NCBI GenBank assembly: GCA_020693225.1
Contig: JAIMJL010000001.1
Span: 8,182 to 41,603 of the forward strand
Length of the DNA stretch: 33,422 bases
Direction: 5' to 3'
From: Sandarakinorhabdus sp.
GTDB lineage: Bacteria; Pseudomonadota; Alphaproteobacteria; Sphingomonadales; Sphingomonadaceae
Under the pieces are notes generated by a model, which ran no database searches, was not told the origin of the DNA, and was given only the letters and a program-made list of their open reading frames with translations. The position numbers and the translations under genes were made by a program. How positions within the stretch are numbered: position 1 is the stretch's first letter; each line of letters starts with the position of its first letter. Positions 17,915 to 26,994 of the stretch are shown here, piece after piece.

Positions 17915-18016
17915 CGCGCGCTCCGTTGCGATGGATACAGCAAGGGGTCCGGCCAGTGTGGGCTGCCGTGGCTTCTTCGATATCGCAGCATTCATGGCCA
18001 GACAAAGGAGCCGAAA

Positions 18017-18220
18017 ATGCCCAAACTGAAGACCAAGAGCGGGGTCAAGAAGCGTTTCAAGATCACCGCGACCGGCAAGATCAAGCATGGGGTTGCCGGC
18101 AAGCGGCACCGGCTGATCAGCCACAACAGCAAATATATCCGCCAGAACCGCGGTACCAGTGTGCTTTCCGAGGCGGATACGCCCCGGGTGAAGCTCTGGG
18201 CCCCCTACGGCCTGAACTAG
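18017..18220 (+). CDS. rpmI: 50S ribosomal protein L35
   Basis: 67 residues, normal length, very basic. It opens [15 protein letters not shown] and contains [11 protein letters not shown], both hallmarks of L35. The ribosome site is AAGGAG 8 bases before the ATG. It forms a pair with rplT, 12 bp downstream. infC, which precedes this pair in many bacteria, is not here. Confidence 0.98.
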   Translation: MPKLKTKSGVKKRFKITATGKIKHGVAGKRHRLISHNSKYIRQNRGTSVLSEADTPRVKLWAPYGLN

Positions 18221-18232
18221 GAGCGCGGACCC

Positions 18233-18598
18233 ATGGCAAGAGTGAAGAGGGGCGTTACGTCCCACGCGCGTCACAAACGCGTGCTCGATCAGGCGAAGGG
18301 CTATTACGGCCGTCGCAAGAACACGATTCGCATTGCGCGTCAGGCAGTCGAAAAGGCCGGCCAATACGCCTATCGCGACCGCAAGGTGAAGAAGCGCAGC
18401 TTCCGCGCCCTGTGGATCCAGCGAATCAACGCCGGCGTGCGGGAAATGGGCTTTACCTACAGCGTGTTCATGCACGCCTGCACGGAAACCGGCCTGCAGC
18501 TTGACCGCAAGGTGTTGGCAGATCTCGCGATGAACGAGCCGGCAAGCTTCAAGGCGATTGTCGAGCAGGTGATGGCTGGCCGCACTGCCAGCGCCTGA
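18233..18598 (+). CDS. rplT: 50S ribosomal protein L20
   Basis: 121 residues, normal length. The family motifs are clear: [47 protein letters not shown]20 is needed for early 50S assembly and in several bacteria represses its own operon. GGAG lies before the ATG. A strong terminator follows, so pheS probably needs its own promoter or read-through. Confidence 0.99.
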   Translation: MARVKRGVTSHARHKRVLDQAKGYYGRRKNTIRIARQAVEKAGQYAYRDRKVKKRSFRALWIQRINAGVREMGFTYSVFMHACTETGLQLDRKVLADLAMNEPASFKAIVEQVMAGRTASA

Positions 18599-18621
18599 TT
18601 GGCTGGCATCAACACGCCAAG

Positions 18622-18661
18622 GGGCGCGGAGCCGGAATGCGGCTCCGCGCCCTTTGTTTTT
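18622..18661 (+). terminator. Rho-independent terminator after rplT
   Basis: A perfect 13-bp stem (GGGCGCGGAGCCG at 18622-18634 with CGGCTCCGCGCCC at 18640-18652) and a GAATG loop are followed by TTTGTTTTT. It is a textbook intrinsic terminator. Confidence 0.93.
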
Positions 18662-18709
18662 CGGCCGCACACGGTCTAAGTCGCGCCGCAAACTGCACAG
18701 GACATTACC

Positions 18710-19786
18710 ATGACAACCGACGCCCTAAGGGCTGACCTGCTTGCTGCAATTGATTCCGCCACGACTCTGGAGGCGTTGGAAGCCTTGCGCGTGACCGCAC
18801 TCGGAAAAAGTGGCTCAGTCACCCTTTTTATGAAAAGTCTTGGCGGCATGGATGCGGAAGCCCGGCTGCTGATTGCGCCGGTGTTTCAGGCGCTTCGCGA
18901 AGCCGTTGCCACTGCAATCGAGGCGAAGAAAACGGCGCTGGAGGCTGCGGCCCTTGCTGCCCGCCTGGCTTCCGAGCAGATCGATCTCAGCCTCCCTGCC
19001 GCACAGTCGCCGAGGGGCTCCGTGCACCCCATTTCGCAGGTGATGGATGAACTTTCGGAAATCTTTGCCGATCTTGGCTTTGCGGTCGCCGAAGGGCCGG
19101 AAATAGAGGACGACTGGCACAATTTCACCGCGCTCAACATCCCGCCCGAACATCCGGCGCGCGCCATGCACGATACCTTCTATGTCCGCCGCGAGGATGG
19201 CGAAGGGGAGCGGATGGTGCTTCGCACCCACACGTCGCCGGTGCAGATCCGCACCATGATGGGGCAAAAGCCGCCGATCCGGATCATCGCGCCGGGCCGC
19301 GTCTATCGTTCGGATTCGGATGCCACGCACACGCCGATGTTTCACCAGATCGAAGGCATGGTAATCGATCGCGGCATCCATCTTGGCCATCTGAAATGGA
19401 CGCTGGAAACCTTCCTGAAGGCCTTTTTCGAGCGCGACGATATCCAGCTGCGACTGCGGCCCTCCTATTTCCCCTTCACCGAGCCGTCGGTTGAAGTGGA
19501 TGTCGGCTACAGCATCGTCAACGGTTCGCGTGTCATCGGCGGCGCCGATGGCTGGATGGAGGTGCTTGGCTCCGGCATGGTGCATCCGCGCGTGATCGCC
19601 AATTGCGGGCTGGACCCGGCCGAGTGGCAGGGCTTCGCCTTCGGCACCGGCGTCGATCGGCTCGCCATGCTGAAATATGGCATGGACGATTTGCGCGCCT
19701 TCTTCGATGCGGACTTCCGCTGGCAGCGGCATTATGGCTTTTCGGCGCTCGATGTGCCGACCCTTTCGGGCGGAGTAGGCGCATGA
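18710..19786 (+). CDS. pheS: phenylalanine-tRNA ligase alpha subunit
   Basis: 358 residues. An N-terminal coiled-coil tRNA-binding region (about 1-90) precedes the class II catalytic core: [48 protein letters not shown] and motif 3 [17 protein letters not shown]. With PheT it forms the heterotetramer that charges tRNA-Phe in the cytoplasm. The start has an AGGA at a suitable distance. The TGA overlaps the pheT ATG (ATGA), favouring balanced synthesis of the two subunits. Confidence 0.98.
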   Translation: MTTDALRADLLAAIDSATTLEALEALRVTALGKSGSVTLFMKSLGGMDAEARLLIAPVFQALREAVATAIEAKKTALEAAALAARLASEQIDLSLPAAQSPRGSVHPISQVMDELSEIFADLGFAVAEGPEIEDDWHNFTALNIPPEHPARAMHDTFYVRREDGEGERMVLRTHTSPVQIRTMMGQKPPIRIIAPGRVYRSDSDATHTPMFHQIEGMVIDRGIHLGHLKWTLETFLKAFFERDDIQLRLRPSYFPFTEPSVEVDVGYSIVNGSRVIGGADGWMEVLGSGMVHPRVIANCGLDPAEWQGFAFGTGVDRLAMLKYGMDDLRAFFDADFRWQRHYGFSALDVPTLSGGVGA

Positions 19787-22167
19787 AATTCCCGCTGTCC
19801 TGGCTGAAGCGCTATCTCGAAACCGAAGCCGATGCCCCTGCCATCGCAGAGGCACTCACGCGTCTCGGGTTGGAAGTAGAAAGCGTGACCAATGCCGCCG
19901 AGGCACTGGCGCCGTTCGTTATCGCACGCGTGCTGACCGCCGCACCGCATCCGCAGGCTGACAAGCTGCAGGTCCTCACGGTGGACCGCGGCGACGGGCA
20001 AGCCTTGCAGGTCGTGTGTGGCGCGCCCAACGCCCGTGCCGGCCTTGTCGGCGTGTTCGGTCCGCCGGGCGCGCATGTTCCGGGCCTCGGCGTCACATTG
20101 AAGGTGGCCGCCATTCGCGGGGTCGAATCGAATGGCATGATGTGTTCGGCGCGCGAACTGCAACTGGGCGAGGATCATGACGGTATCCTCGATCTGCCAG
20201 CCGACGCGCCGGTCGGCGAAATCTATGCGGATTGGGCGGGGCTGAATGATCCCGTGTTCGATGTGGCAATCACGCCGAACCGGCAGGATTGCATGGGCGT
20301 TTACGGTATCGCCCGCGATCTCGCCGCGGCCGGCATCGGTACATTGCGGGCGCTCGATATCCCGACCTTCGCAGATGCGGCCCCTTGCCCGGTGGCGATC
20401 GCGACCGCCGATCCGGAAGGCTGCCCGGCCTTTCTCGCGCGGCATGTACGCGGCGTGCAGAACGGCCCCTCGCCGGACTGGTTGCAGGCCCTGCTGGTGA
20501 AAGCCGGGCTTCGGCCCATTTCGGCGCTGGTGGATATCACCAACTATTTCACCATCGGCCATGGCCGGCCGCTGCATGTGTATGACGTGGCCAAGCTGAC
20601 CGGCGGGCTGACGGCGCGGCGGGCGGTGGACGGCGAAAGCCTGCTGGCTTTGAACGGCAAGACCTACACGCTGGATCCGTCGATGACGGTGATCGCTGAT
20701 GATGCCCATGTGCATGACATCGGCGGTATCATGGGCGGCGCGGAAAGCGGCGTGTCGCCTGAAACGACGGATGTGCTGATCGAAGCGGCATATTTTGCAG
20801 CCGAGCGCATCGGGGCCACGGGCCGCGCCCTTGGCATCTCTTCCGATGCCCGCGCCCGCTTCGAGCGCGGGGTGGATCCGGCCTTTGTCGCGCCGGGGCT
20901 CGATCTGGCGGCAGCGATGATCGTGGCCCTGTGTGGTGGCCAGGTGTCTGCCATGGCGCAGGCGGGCGAGCTTCCGGTTCCGGGCAAGCTTCTGGCGTTC
21001 GATCCGCAGCAGACCCGCACGCTTGCAGGCATCGATGTGCCGGTTACCGAGCAGCTGGCGCACCTCGCCCGGCTTGGCTTCGCCGTTTCCGGCGAAGCCA
21101 AGCCCTATGCCGTGGCGATCCCGAGCTGGCGCCGGGATGTGGACGGCAGCGCCGATCTGGTCGAGGAAATCGTCCGCCTGCATGGGCTGGACCGGGTGGA
21201 ATCGGTTGCGCTTCCTCGCCGCGAAGGCGTGGCGCAGGCAACCGCCACGCCGCGCCAGTTGCTGGAGCGGCGGCTGAAGCGCCTGCTCGCAGCGCGTGGA
21301 CTGGACGAAGCAATCACCTGGAGCTTCATCTCGGAGGCAGAGGCCGCCTGCTTCGGCGGGCATGCATGGCGGCTGGAAAATCCCCTGTCGGCCGAGCTTG
21401 CCGTGATGCGGCCCTCGCTGTTGCCAGGCATGCTGGCAGCCACAGCCCGCAACACCGCCCGTGGCGCCGCCTCGGTTCGGCTGTTCCAGGCGGGCCGCCG
21501 CTATCTGGCGGAGTCCGAACGCCCGACACTGGCGCTGCTTCTGGCAGGCGAGATGCGGGCACGCGACTGGCAGACAGGCAAGGCGCGCAGTGTCGATGCA
21601 TTTGATGCCAAGGCAGAAGTGCTTGCGGCCCTCGAAGCCGCCGGCGCACCGGTGGAGCGGTTGCAGACGGTGCAACCCGCGTCGGCGCACTATCATCCCG
21701 GTCGTTCGGCAAAGCTTGTGCTGGGCAAGGCCGTGCTGGCGGAATTCGGCGAACTGCATCCAACCGTGTTGCGAACCTTCGATGTCGGCGTGCCTGCTGC
21801 TGGTGCAGAAATCTTCCTTGATGCCCTTCCCGAACGGCGTAGCAAGCGGGCACGGGCGGCCTTCGCGCCCTCTGCCCTGCAGCCCGTCTCGCGCGATTTC
21901 GCGTTTCTGGTGCCAACATCGGTTGCAGCCGAAGCCCTGCTGCGCGCCGTGAAGGGCGCAGACAAAACACTGGACAAGGCACTGATTGCCGATGCGCGCG
22001 TGTTTGATCGTTTCGCAGGCGCGGGTGTGCCGGAGGGACAGGTAAGCCTGGCCATTGCAGTTACCCTGCAGCCCGCCGAGCGGACGCTGACCGACGCGGG
22101 TCTGGAGGCTGTGGCCAAAGCGATCGTTGCAGCCGCTGGAAAGCTTGGGGCCACGCTGCGCGGGTAA
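19783..22167 (+). CDS. pheT: phenylalanine-tRNA ligase beta subunit
   Basis: 794 residues. The start at ATG 19783 is preceded by GGCGGAG and overlaps pheS. Domains in order: [14 protein letters not shown]-terminus; EMAP/OB-type tRNA-binding domain (about 40-150, [22 protein letters not shown]); the B3/B4 editing region (about 200-400); B5 with TPNRQDCMG nearby; the catalytic-like core; and a C-terminal anticodon-binding FDX-ACB domain (SRDFAFLVP, about 700-794). The TAA stop is followed after CGC by an in-frame TAG contributed by repeat copy C. Confidence 0.98.
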   Translation: MKFPLSWLKRYLETEADAPAIAEALTRLGLEVESVTNAAEALAPFVIARVLTAAPHPQADKLQVLTVDRGDGQALQVVCGAPNARAGLVGVFGPPGAHVPGLGVTLKVAAIRGVESNGMMCSARELQLGEDHDGILDLPADAPVGEIYADWAGLNDPVFDVAITPNRQDCMGVYGIARDLAAAGIGTLRALDIPTFADAAPCPVAIATADPEGCPAFLARHVRGVQNGPSPDWLQALLVKAGLRPISALVDITNYFTIGHGRPLHVYDVAKLTGGLTARRAVDGESLLALNGKTYTLDPSMTVIADDAHVHDIGGIMGGAESGVSPETTDVLIEAAYFAAERIGATGRALGISSDARARFERGVDPAFVAPGLDLAAAMIVALCGGQVSAMAQAGELPVPGKLLAFDPQQTRTLAGIDVPVTEQLAHLARLGFAVSGEAKPYAVAIPSWRRDVDGSADLVEEIVRLHGLDRVESVALPRREGVAQATATPRQLLERRLKRLLAARGLDEAITWSFISEAEAACFGGHAWRLENPLSAELAVMRPSLLPGMLAATARNTARGAASVRLFQAGRRYLAESERPTLALLLAGEMRARDWQTGKARSVDAFDAKAEVLAALEAAGAPVERLQTVQPASAHYHPGRSAKLVLGKAVLAEFGELHPTVLRTFDVGVPAAGAEIFLDALPERRSKRARAAFAPSALQPVSRDFAFLVPTSVAAEALLRAVKGADKTLDKALIADARVFDRFAGAGVPEGQVSLAIAVTLQPAERTLTDAGLEAVAKAIVAAAGKLGATLRG

Positions 22168-22170
22168 CGC

Positions 22171-22275
22171 TAGAGCATGTTCCGATCTGGTGGAATCACC
22201 AGCATCGGAAACCCATGCGGAAAAACAAAAGTATGGAGCGGCCGTGCTGATGCAATCAGAACGAGACTCGCTCTA
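22171..22275 (-). repeat. 105-bp MITE-like element, copy C (reversed)
   Basis: The copy is inverted relative to the other three. It has 9 differences from the copy at 27525. One end gives the TAG stop (22275-22273) of the leftward MaoC gene; the other lies 3 bp past the pheT TAA and adds an in-frame TAG. In hairpin 2, TTCCGAT/ATCGGAA replaces TTTCGAT/ATCGAAA, a compensated change. Hairpin 1 has one mismatch. Confidence 0.95.
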
Positions 22276-22722
22276 TGCCGTTCGGCAGTGCACCAGGTTG
22301 ATGCTGCGGAAGGTGACAATTGCGGCACCGTGCTGGTTCAGCAAGGCATAGCGGGTGATCGCCGTGCCACGCGGCTTGCCGCTGGTGGACGGGATCAGCT
22401 CCAGAACCTCTGACTCCGCATGCACGGTGTCGCCGGCCCGCAGCGCGGTCTTTAGGCGCAGCTCGTCAAAGCCGACCCCACAGACGAAATCGATGTCGCC
22501 GTTCATCGCATGATCCAGCTGCCGCCAGATCGCCAGCACATGCACGCCGCTCGCCACCAGCTCGCCGAAAACCGAATCCTGTGCCGCGTCCGGATCGGCG
22601 TGAAACCATTGCGGATCATAGCGCCGGGCAAATTCGAGCATTTCCGCCTGGGTTATGGTGCGCCCGGCGGACACCCGCGTCTCGCCGATTGCCAGATCCT
22701 CGAATGTGCGCGGCGGGCGCAT
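22273..22722 (-). CDS. MaoC-like (R)-specific hydratase domain protein
   Basis: 149 residues from ATG 22722, in a TGATG overlap with the upstream flavoprotein gene. It is a single hot-dog domain of the MaoC family with the hydratase dyad D36 and H41 (RYDPQWFHADPDAA) and the following FGELVASGVH. Such enzymes add water to enoyl-CoAs. Its place as the last gene of an oxygenase/acyl-CoA dehydrogenase series fits a role in beta-oxidation-like breakdown. Its stop codon TAG is the end of repeat copy C. Confidence 0.9.
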   Translation of the reverse strand: MRPPRTFEDLAIGETRVSAGRTITQAEMLEFARRYDPQWFHADPDAAQDSVFGELVASGVHVLAIWRQLDHAMNGDIDFVCGVGFDELRLKTALRAGDTVHAESEVLELIPSTSGKPRGTAITRYALLNQHGAAIVTFRSINLVHCRTA

Positions 22723-23339
22723 CACCTCAGCCGTGCCGCCAGCGCGTCCGCTTCTGCAAAGGCCCGCTGCATCGCCGCCTCTACCGCTTCAGGGGTTCCA
22801 TAGGTCGGTTGGATGCGAAGGGTGTGAAGATCGCTCACGCCAATGAAGCGAAGCCAGGATTCGAGCCACGCCGCCTGGAAATCGAGCGCTACCAACGGCC
22901 CGTCCGGCCGCGTGTCCATGGCGCCCGCGGCAAAAATAATCGCCGTGCCCTTTGCCTTTCCCTGCACCTGCCCATCGGCCGTAACAGCGAAGGCGAGGCC
23001 GGGTTGCGTCAGGAGATCGACATAGTGCTTCAGCCGATAGGGAACCCCGAAGTTCCACATCGGCGTGCTGATCAGCCAGAGGTCGAAGGTCAGGAAATGC
23101 GCAATGTAGCGCTCCACCGCCCGCCAATCTGCCATCGCGGACGCGGGCACGCCCTCGCCATTGATCAGCGCATAGCGGGCATCGATAACCGCACCGTCAA
23201 AGGGCGGAAGATCAGCGGCGAACAGATCGAGAGTCTCGACCTCACTGTCCGGCAAGCCGGCAAGCAACCGGCCAGCGACCGCGCCAGACCGGGATCGATC
23301 CCCGCGCGGGCTGGCAACGATGTGCAGAAGCCGCTTCAA
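22722..23339 (-). CDS. FMN-dependent NAD(P)H:quinone oxidoreductase, AzoR type
   Basis: 205 residues. The start is TTG 23339 in a TTGA overlap with the ferredoxin gene, chosen because the flavodoxin-like strand MKRLLHIVASPRG must begin there; the ribosome site is poor, so coupling is likely. The fold is the FMN-binding flavodoxin_2 family, with STPMWNFGVPYRLKHYVDL and FAAGAMDT typical of AzoR. Such proteins move two electrons from NAD(P)H to quinones or azo dyes. Here it could instead serve the adjacent Rieske ferredoxin, but this is speculation. Confidence 0.88.
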   Translation of the reverse strand: MKRLLHIVASPRGDRSRSGAVAGRLLAGLPDSEVETLDLFAADLPPFDGAVIDARYALINGEGVPASAMADWRAVERYIAHFLTFDLWLISTPMWNFGVPYRLKHYVDLLTQPGLAFAVTADGQVQGKAKGTAIIFAAGAMDTRPDGPLVALDFQAAWLESWLRFIGVSDLHTLRIQPTYGTPEAVEAAMQRAFAEADALAARLR

Positions 23340-23647
23340 ACGGACACGTCCACCAGCACAGCTTCGCCGTCGATCCGCACCGGGTAGACCGCAATCGGCT
23401 TCCTTGTCAGCGTTCCGTTCGGTTCGCCGGTGCGCAGATCAAAGCGGATGCCGTGCAGCGGGCAGAAGATATGCGGCCCCTTCACCTTGCCGCCTTCCAG
23501 AAGCGAAAATGCATGGCTGCACATATTCTCAACCGCAAACACGCCCGCTGACGAGCGGCAGAGCAGCACGGATTTGCCCAATACATCAAACGCCCGGCTG
23601 CCGGTTTCCGGTAAATCGCCCAGCGTCGCCACCTGCAGGAATCCCAT
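23336..23647 (-). CDS. Rieske [2Fe-2S] ferredoxin
   Basis: 103 residues, the size of oxygenase-type Rieske ferredoxins. The cluster ligands are C-S-H in ENMCSHAFSLLEGG and C-P-L-H in IFCPLHGIRFD. There is no signal peptide or membrane anchor, so it is soluble. It starts 3 bp after the acyl-CoA dehydrogenase stop and overlaps the flavoprotein gene. The likely role is delivering electrons to the Rieske oxygenase encoded at 24893-26104, as in three-component dioxygenases. Confidence 0.93.
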   Translation of the reverse strand: MGFLQVATLGDLPETGSRAFDVLGKSVLLCRSSAGVFAVENMCSHAFSLLEGGKVKGPHIFCPLHGIRFDLRTGEPNGTLTRKPIAVYPVRIDGEAVLVDVSV

Positions 23648-23650
23648 GGC

Positions 23651-24811
23651 CTAGCGCCGCTGATCGAAACGGCGGCCCATCATGGCGCCGGCAATATTGA
23701 CCTTCTGGATGTCGATCGCGCCGCCGGCGATCCCCCAGCCCCAGCTGTCGCGCAGCCGACGCTCCATCGGGAACTGCTTGGAATAGCCATAGGCTCCCAT
23801 CAGCTGCATCGCCTCCCCCGTCACTTCCCGGGCAATGGTGTTGGCAAAGCATTTGCCGACCGAACTGTCGAGCACCGACGGCAGGCCATCTTCGGCATTC
23901 GCCGCCGCGCGCCAGATCAGCAGCCGTGCCGCGTCGCACTTCATGTGCATCTCGGCCAGCTTCAGCTGCACCGCTTGAAACTCGGCAATCGCCTTGCCGA
24001 ACTGCCGCCTCTCCTGAACATAGGCCAACACATCTTCAAGCGCACCCGAAGCCTGCCCCAATGCCATCGTCGCATTGCCGCAGCGCTCCAAATCGAACGC
24101 CTCCATCAACTGCTTGAACCCGCCGGCCGGCACCACGATGTTGCCCGCCGGCACCTCGGCATTGTCGAAAAATATGTCAGATGATGGCACGCCCCGGAAG
24201 CCCATCAATTCCTCGTTCGGCCCGAAGGAAAGCCCCGGCGTTCCCTTTTCCACCAGCACGGCACCGATGCCCTTGGCGCCCGGCGCGTCCGAGAGGCGGC
24301 AATAGACCAGATAGGCATCCGAGTGCCCGCCTCCCGAACACCAGCGCTTGGTGCCGTTCAAGACCACCGTATCGCCGCGCACCACGCCCTGGGTCTTCAG
24401 ATCCGTCAGCGCGCTTCCGGCATCCGGCTCCGACATCGAAACAGCGACGATCATCTCGCCCCTGCACACTGCCGGCACCACCCGTTCGGCAAGCGCGCGC
24501 GGCGCAAAATGCTCGATGGCGCGCACCGGACCAACCGAGGATTCAAACACCGGAAACGCCACGGCCGAGGAGACCTTGGCAAATTCCTCCAGCACCACCA
24601 GCGCTTCGACATTGCCAAGCCCCAGTCCACCCAGCTCCGCCGGCACATTGATGCCGAGGAAGCCGAGCTCCGCATATCGCTTCACAAGAGCATGGCTCGG
24701 CGGCTTGTTGTCCCGCTCCAGCTCCGCGGCAATGCCCTTCAATTCGCCCTGGGCAAATGCGCGTGCGGCCTCCTTGAGGGCGAGCTGATCGGGGGATAGT
24801 CTCAGGTCCAT
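23651..24811 (-). CDS. acyl-CoA dehydrogenase, base at the isovaleryl-type position
   Basis: 386 residues, normal length, ATG 24811 with AGGAG. The FAD and substrate motifs are present: LGINVPAELGGLGL, AVSMSEPDAGS, and GAYGYSKQFPMERRLRDS. The catalytic Glu found near the C-terminus of medium-chain enzymes (IYEGT) is replaced by Gly363 in GIAGGAIDIQ. However, E242 in AFDLERCGNA sits where isovaleryl-CoA dehydrogenase keeps its base. The enzyme is probably active, on a branched or cyclic acyl-CoA. It is followed within 3 bp by the Rieske ferredoxin. Confidence 0.94.
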   Translation of the reverse strand: MDLRLSPDQLALKEAARAFAQGELKGIAAELERDNKPPSHALVKRYAELGFLGINVPAELGGLGLGNVEALVVLEEFAKVSSAVAFPVFESSVGPVRAIEHFAPRALAERVVPAVCRGEMIVAVSMSEPDAGSALTDLKTQGVVRGDTVVLNGTKRWCSGGGHSDAYLVYCRLSDAPGAKGIGAVLVEKGTPGLSFGPNEELMGFRGVPSSDIFFDNAEVPAGNIVVPAGGFKQLMEAFDLERCGNATMALGQASGALEDVLAYVQERRQFGKAIAEFQAVQLKLAEMHMKCDAARLLIWRAAANAEDGLPSVLDSSVGKCFANTIAREVTGEAMQLMGAYGYSKQFPMERRLRDSWGWGIAGGAIDIQKVNIAGAMMGRRFDQRR

Positions 24812-24850
24812 AAGATGCTCCTGTTGAAGGCGGATTTTTGCCTACGGCTG

Positions 24851-24871
24851 GAAGGGGTGTGACACCCCTTC
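24851..24871 (-). terminator. hairpin between oxygenase and acyl-CoA dehydrogenase genes
   Basis: GAAGGGGTG-TGA-CACCCCTTC is a perfect 9-bp stem with a 3-base loop, about 21 bp past the Rieske oxygenase stop. It has no T-run in the direction of transcription, so it may be a partial terminator or an mRNA-stabilising stem that sets different levels for the two parts of the cluster. Confidence 0.4.
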
Positions 24872-24892
24872 ACCACCCAAAGCTGACAACCG

Positions 24893-26104
24893 CTACCGCT
24901 CCACCCAGGCATCCAGCACCTGATCCACGCGCGCTTCAGGTGGCACCAAGTTCAGCCCGATACGGCGGTCGAGCTCCTCGTGCCAGTGGTAGATACGGCG
25001 TTCCTGGTAGTTCAGCGGCATGCCGACGAAGCCCTTGGATTGCAGCGATTCCTGGATTTGCGGGGCAAATTGCAGGTCTTCGTAGAGGATGCGCTCCCAG
25101 TTTTCGGTGCGGGCGGCCCAAAGGGGGTGCGGGTTTTCGGGATCATAGTCCGGAGCGATCCAGGTGGAGACCACGCGGCAGGTGGTGGGAGATGTGGGCC
25201 AGAATTGCAGCAGGGGGATGCCGCTGTCGGAGGGCGGCATCACGAAATTGGGATAGATGTGGTAACTCACATTGTTGCGGGCCGGGATTTCGGTGACGCC
25301 GGGGATCTTCGGCATGCCGCGCGTTCCGGGATCGGTCCAGTCCGGCCGTCGATTGGGGGTGATCATCCGGCTGTGGCCATTTTTCCACAGCGTGATGGTC
25401 ATGCCGCGATGGTCGAGGAAGCGGTCCACCGTAGACTGGTGGATCGATTTGAGGTGATAGACTTCGAGGAAGGCGTCCAGCAGCACCTTCACATTGCAGG
25501 CAACATCATAGCTGCGGGACTCAACGAGCCTTTGGTCCGCCAGTGCGAACTGTTCCAGTTCCGCGGCCATGGGGCCGATATGGTCGGCAAGTGGCTCGGC
25601 TTCCGGGTCTTCGTTCAGGAAGATGAGGCTGCCAAGCGTTTCGCACTTCACGCCGATCAGGGAATGGCAGGAGAAATCGAAATCGGTGAAGTCGCGCCGA
25701 TCGCGGATGGCGGTGAGCTTGCCGTCCAGCGTGTAGCTCCAGCCATGGTAGCCGCAGATGAAGCCGCGTGCCTCGCCGGAGTCTTCTTTCACCAATGGCC
25801 CGCCGCGATGCTGGCAGGTGTTGTAGAAAGCGCGGATGTCGCCCGAAAGAGTGCGAACGACGAGAATGGGCGCTCCACTGTTGCGGGTGAGGAACCAGCT
25901 TCCTGCGTTCGGCAGTTGATCGGTGTGGCCTGCATATAGCCAGGCACGCTGCCACATCCGCTCGCGCTCCAGCGCCAGAAAGTCGGCATCGACATAGCGC
26001 ACACCCGGAATCGGCGGCAGCTTCGGAAATCCCTCGCGAGGGCCCGTGCGGGTGCGCTCATAGTCCATTGCGGCATGCGCGCGGGCAGTGGCTTCGGCAT
26101 CCAT
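24893..26104 (-). CDS. Rieske non-heme iron oxygenase, alpha subunit
   Basis: 403 residues from ATG 26104, where AGAGAGGAG precedes the start; longer open sequence upstream would overlap the divergent gene. The Rieske domain has C97/H99 (NTCQHRGG) and C117/H120 (ICGYHGW). The catalytic domain has N204, bridging D210, E214, iron ligands H217 and H222 (EVYHLKSIHQ), and probably D343. This is a ring-hydroxylating or demethylating oxygenase alpha subunit; no beta subunit gene is present, so an alpha-only oligomer is likely. The substrate is unknown. It heads the leftward catabolic series with a candidate ferredoxin three genes on. Confidence 0.94.
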   Translation of the reverse strand: MDAEATARAHAAMDYERTRTGPREGFPKLPPIPGVRYVDADFLALERERMWQRAWLYAGHTDQLPNAGSWFLTRNSGAPILVVRTLSGDIRAFYNTCQHRGGPLVKEDSGEARGFICGYHGWSYTLDGKLTAIRDRRDFTDFDFSCHSLIGVKCETLGSLIFLNEDPEAEPLADHIGPMAAELEQFALADQRLVESRSYDVACNVKVLLDAFLEVYHLKSIHQSTVDRFLDHRGMTITLWKNGHSRMITPNRRPDWTDPGTRGMPKIPGVTEIPARNNVSYHIYPNFVMPPSDSGIPLLQFWPTSPTTCRVVSTWIAPDYDPENPHPLWAARTENWERILYEDLQFAPQIQESLQSKGFVGMPLNYQERRIYHWHEELDRRIGLNLVPPEARVDQVLDAWVER

Positions 26105-26123
26105 GCGCTGCTCCTCTCTTTGG

Positions 26124-26152
26124 TTGACATGCGGACTAGCACAGCCGAAAAT
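26124..26152 (+). promoter_or_regulatory. candidate sigma-70 promoter for the isomerase/VOC pair
   Basis: A perfect -35 TTGACA (26124-26129), a 17-base spacer and GAAAAT (4 of 6 to the -10 consensus) lie in the 89-bp divergent region between the Rieske oxygenase and the TIM-barrel gene. The A/T-rich run after it (AATAAAAACAA) stands out in this GC-rich sequence. Confidence 0.45.
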
Positions 26153-26193
26153 AAAAACAATCATGAATGCTTTTTTATGGAGTGCACGGAGCC

Positions 26194-26994
26194 ATGCTCG
26201 ATCTCTCGCTGCACCATCTGACCGCGCTCGATGCGTCGCCCGAGGCGCTGATCGCCATTGCCGGCAGCCTCGGCTGCAGCCATGTCTGCCTGTTCGCCTT
26301 TGTCCCCGAACAGGCGGCGCACCGCTTTCCTGTGATGGCGCAAGCCGACGAGTCTCGTTTGCGAGACGCCCTTGCGGCGGCCGAGGTCGCGCTCGGCAAT
26401 GTCGAAGTGTTTCCGCTTGATTCGGACGCTTCGCCCGCCCGCTATCGCCGCGCGCTGGCCCTTGCCGCAGCATTGGGCGCCTCGCGCGCAACCGCGCACA
26501 TCCATGCCGCCGACTTGCAGACTGCAATTGTCCGTTTTGCGGACTTTTGCGATGTTGCGGCAGACTTCGGATTGACCGCGGGGCTGGAGTTCAACGCCTT
26601 TTCCGCCATCCGCGATCCGGCAACCGCCGCTGCCATCGTCCGCAGTACCGGGCGACCGAATGGCGATATCGCACTGGACCTGCTGCACCTTGTCCGCAGC
26701 GGCAGCAATGTGGCGGATGTGGCGGCGATTGCCGACATCACCGGCTATGTCCAGCTTTGCGACGGCCCGCTCAACACCCGCGAAAGTGCCAGATGGCACG
26801 AGGCGATCGAGGAGCGCATGCTGCCGGGCGAAGGAGAATTTCCCTTGGCCCAGCTGATTGCGCCGCTTCGCGCGGGAACATTGTTCGCGGTGGAAGTGCC
26901 GCAAGCCGCTGCCCGCAAGGCCGGCGCCACCGCCCATGAACGCGCGCGCCGCGCTGTTGCCGCCGCACGAAATGTGCTGGGAGGCTGCGCATGA
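26194..26994 (+). CDS. sugar phosphate isomerase/epimerase-like TIM-barrel protein
   Basis: 266 residues from ATG 26194, preceded by CGGAG; an earlier in-frame ATG at 26167 has a poorer site. The sequence fits the xylose isomerase-like/AP endonuclease 2 fold: LDLSLHHLTAL strand, GASRATAHIHAAD, GLTAGLEFNAFS, GDIALDLLHL, GYVQLCDGPLN. Glu and His/Asp metal positions are plausible, but the reaction is not determined; relatives isomerise sugars or dehydrate cyclic polyols. It overlaps the VOC gene (ATGA) and is divergent from the Rieske oxygenase, so it is probably part of the same catabolic island. Confidence 0.82.
   Translation: MLDLSLHHLTALDASPEALIAIAGSLGCSHVCLFAFVPEQAAHRFPVMAQADESRLRDALAAAEVALGNVEVFPLDSDASPARYRRALALAAALGASRATAHIHAADLQTAIVRFADFCDVAADFGLTAGLEFNAFSAIRDPATAAAIVRSTGRPNGDIALDLLHLVRSGSNVADVAAIADITGYVQLCDGPLNTRESARWHEAIEERMLPGEGEFPLAQLIAPLRAGTLFAVEVPQAAARKAGATAHERARRAVAAARNVLGGCA

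Noticed and set aside
17885-18016. L20-type autoregulatory leader before rpmI
   Set aside because: Only short GGCCA/TGGCC complementarity is visible, and no terminator or L20-binding-like structure can be supported by eye.
26105-26527. N-terminal extension of the Rieske oxygenase
   Set aside because: The frame is open further upstream, but a strong ribosome site precedes ATG 26104 and the extension would lie across the divergent TIM-barrel gene.
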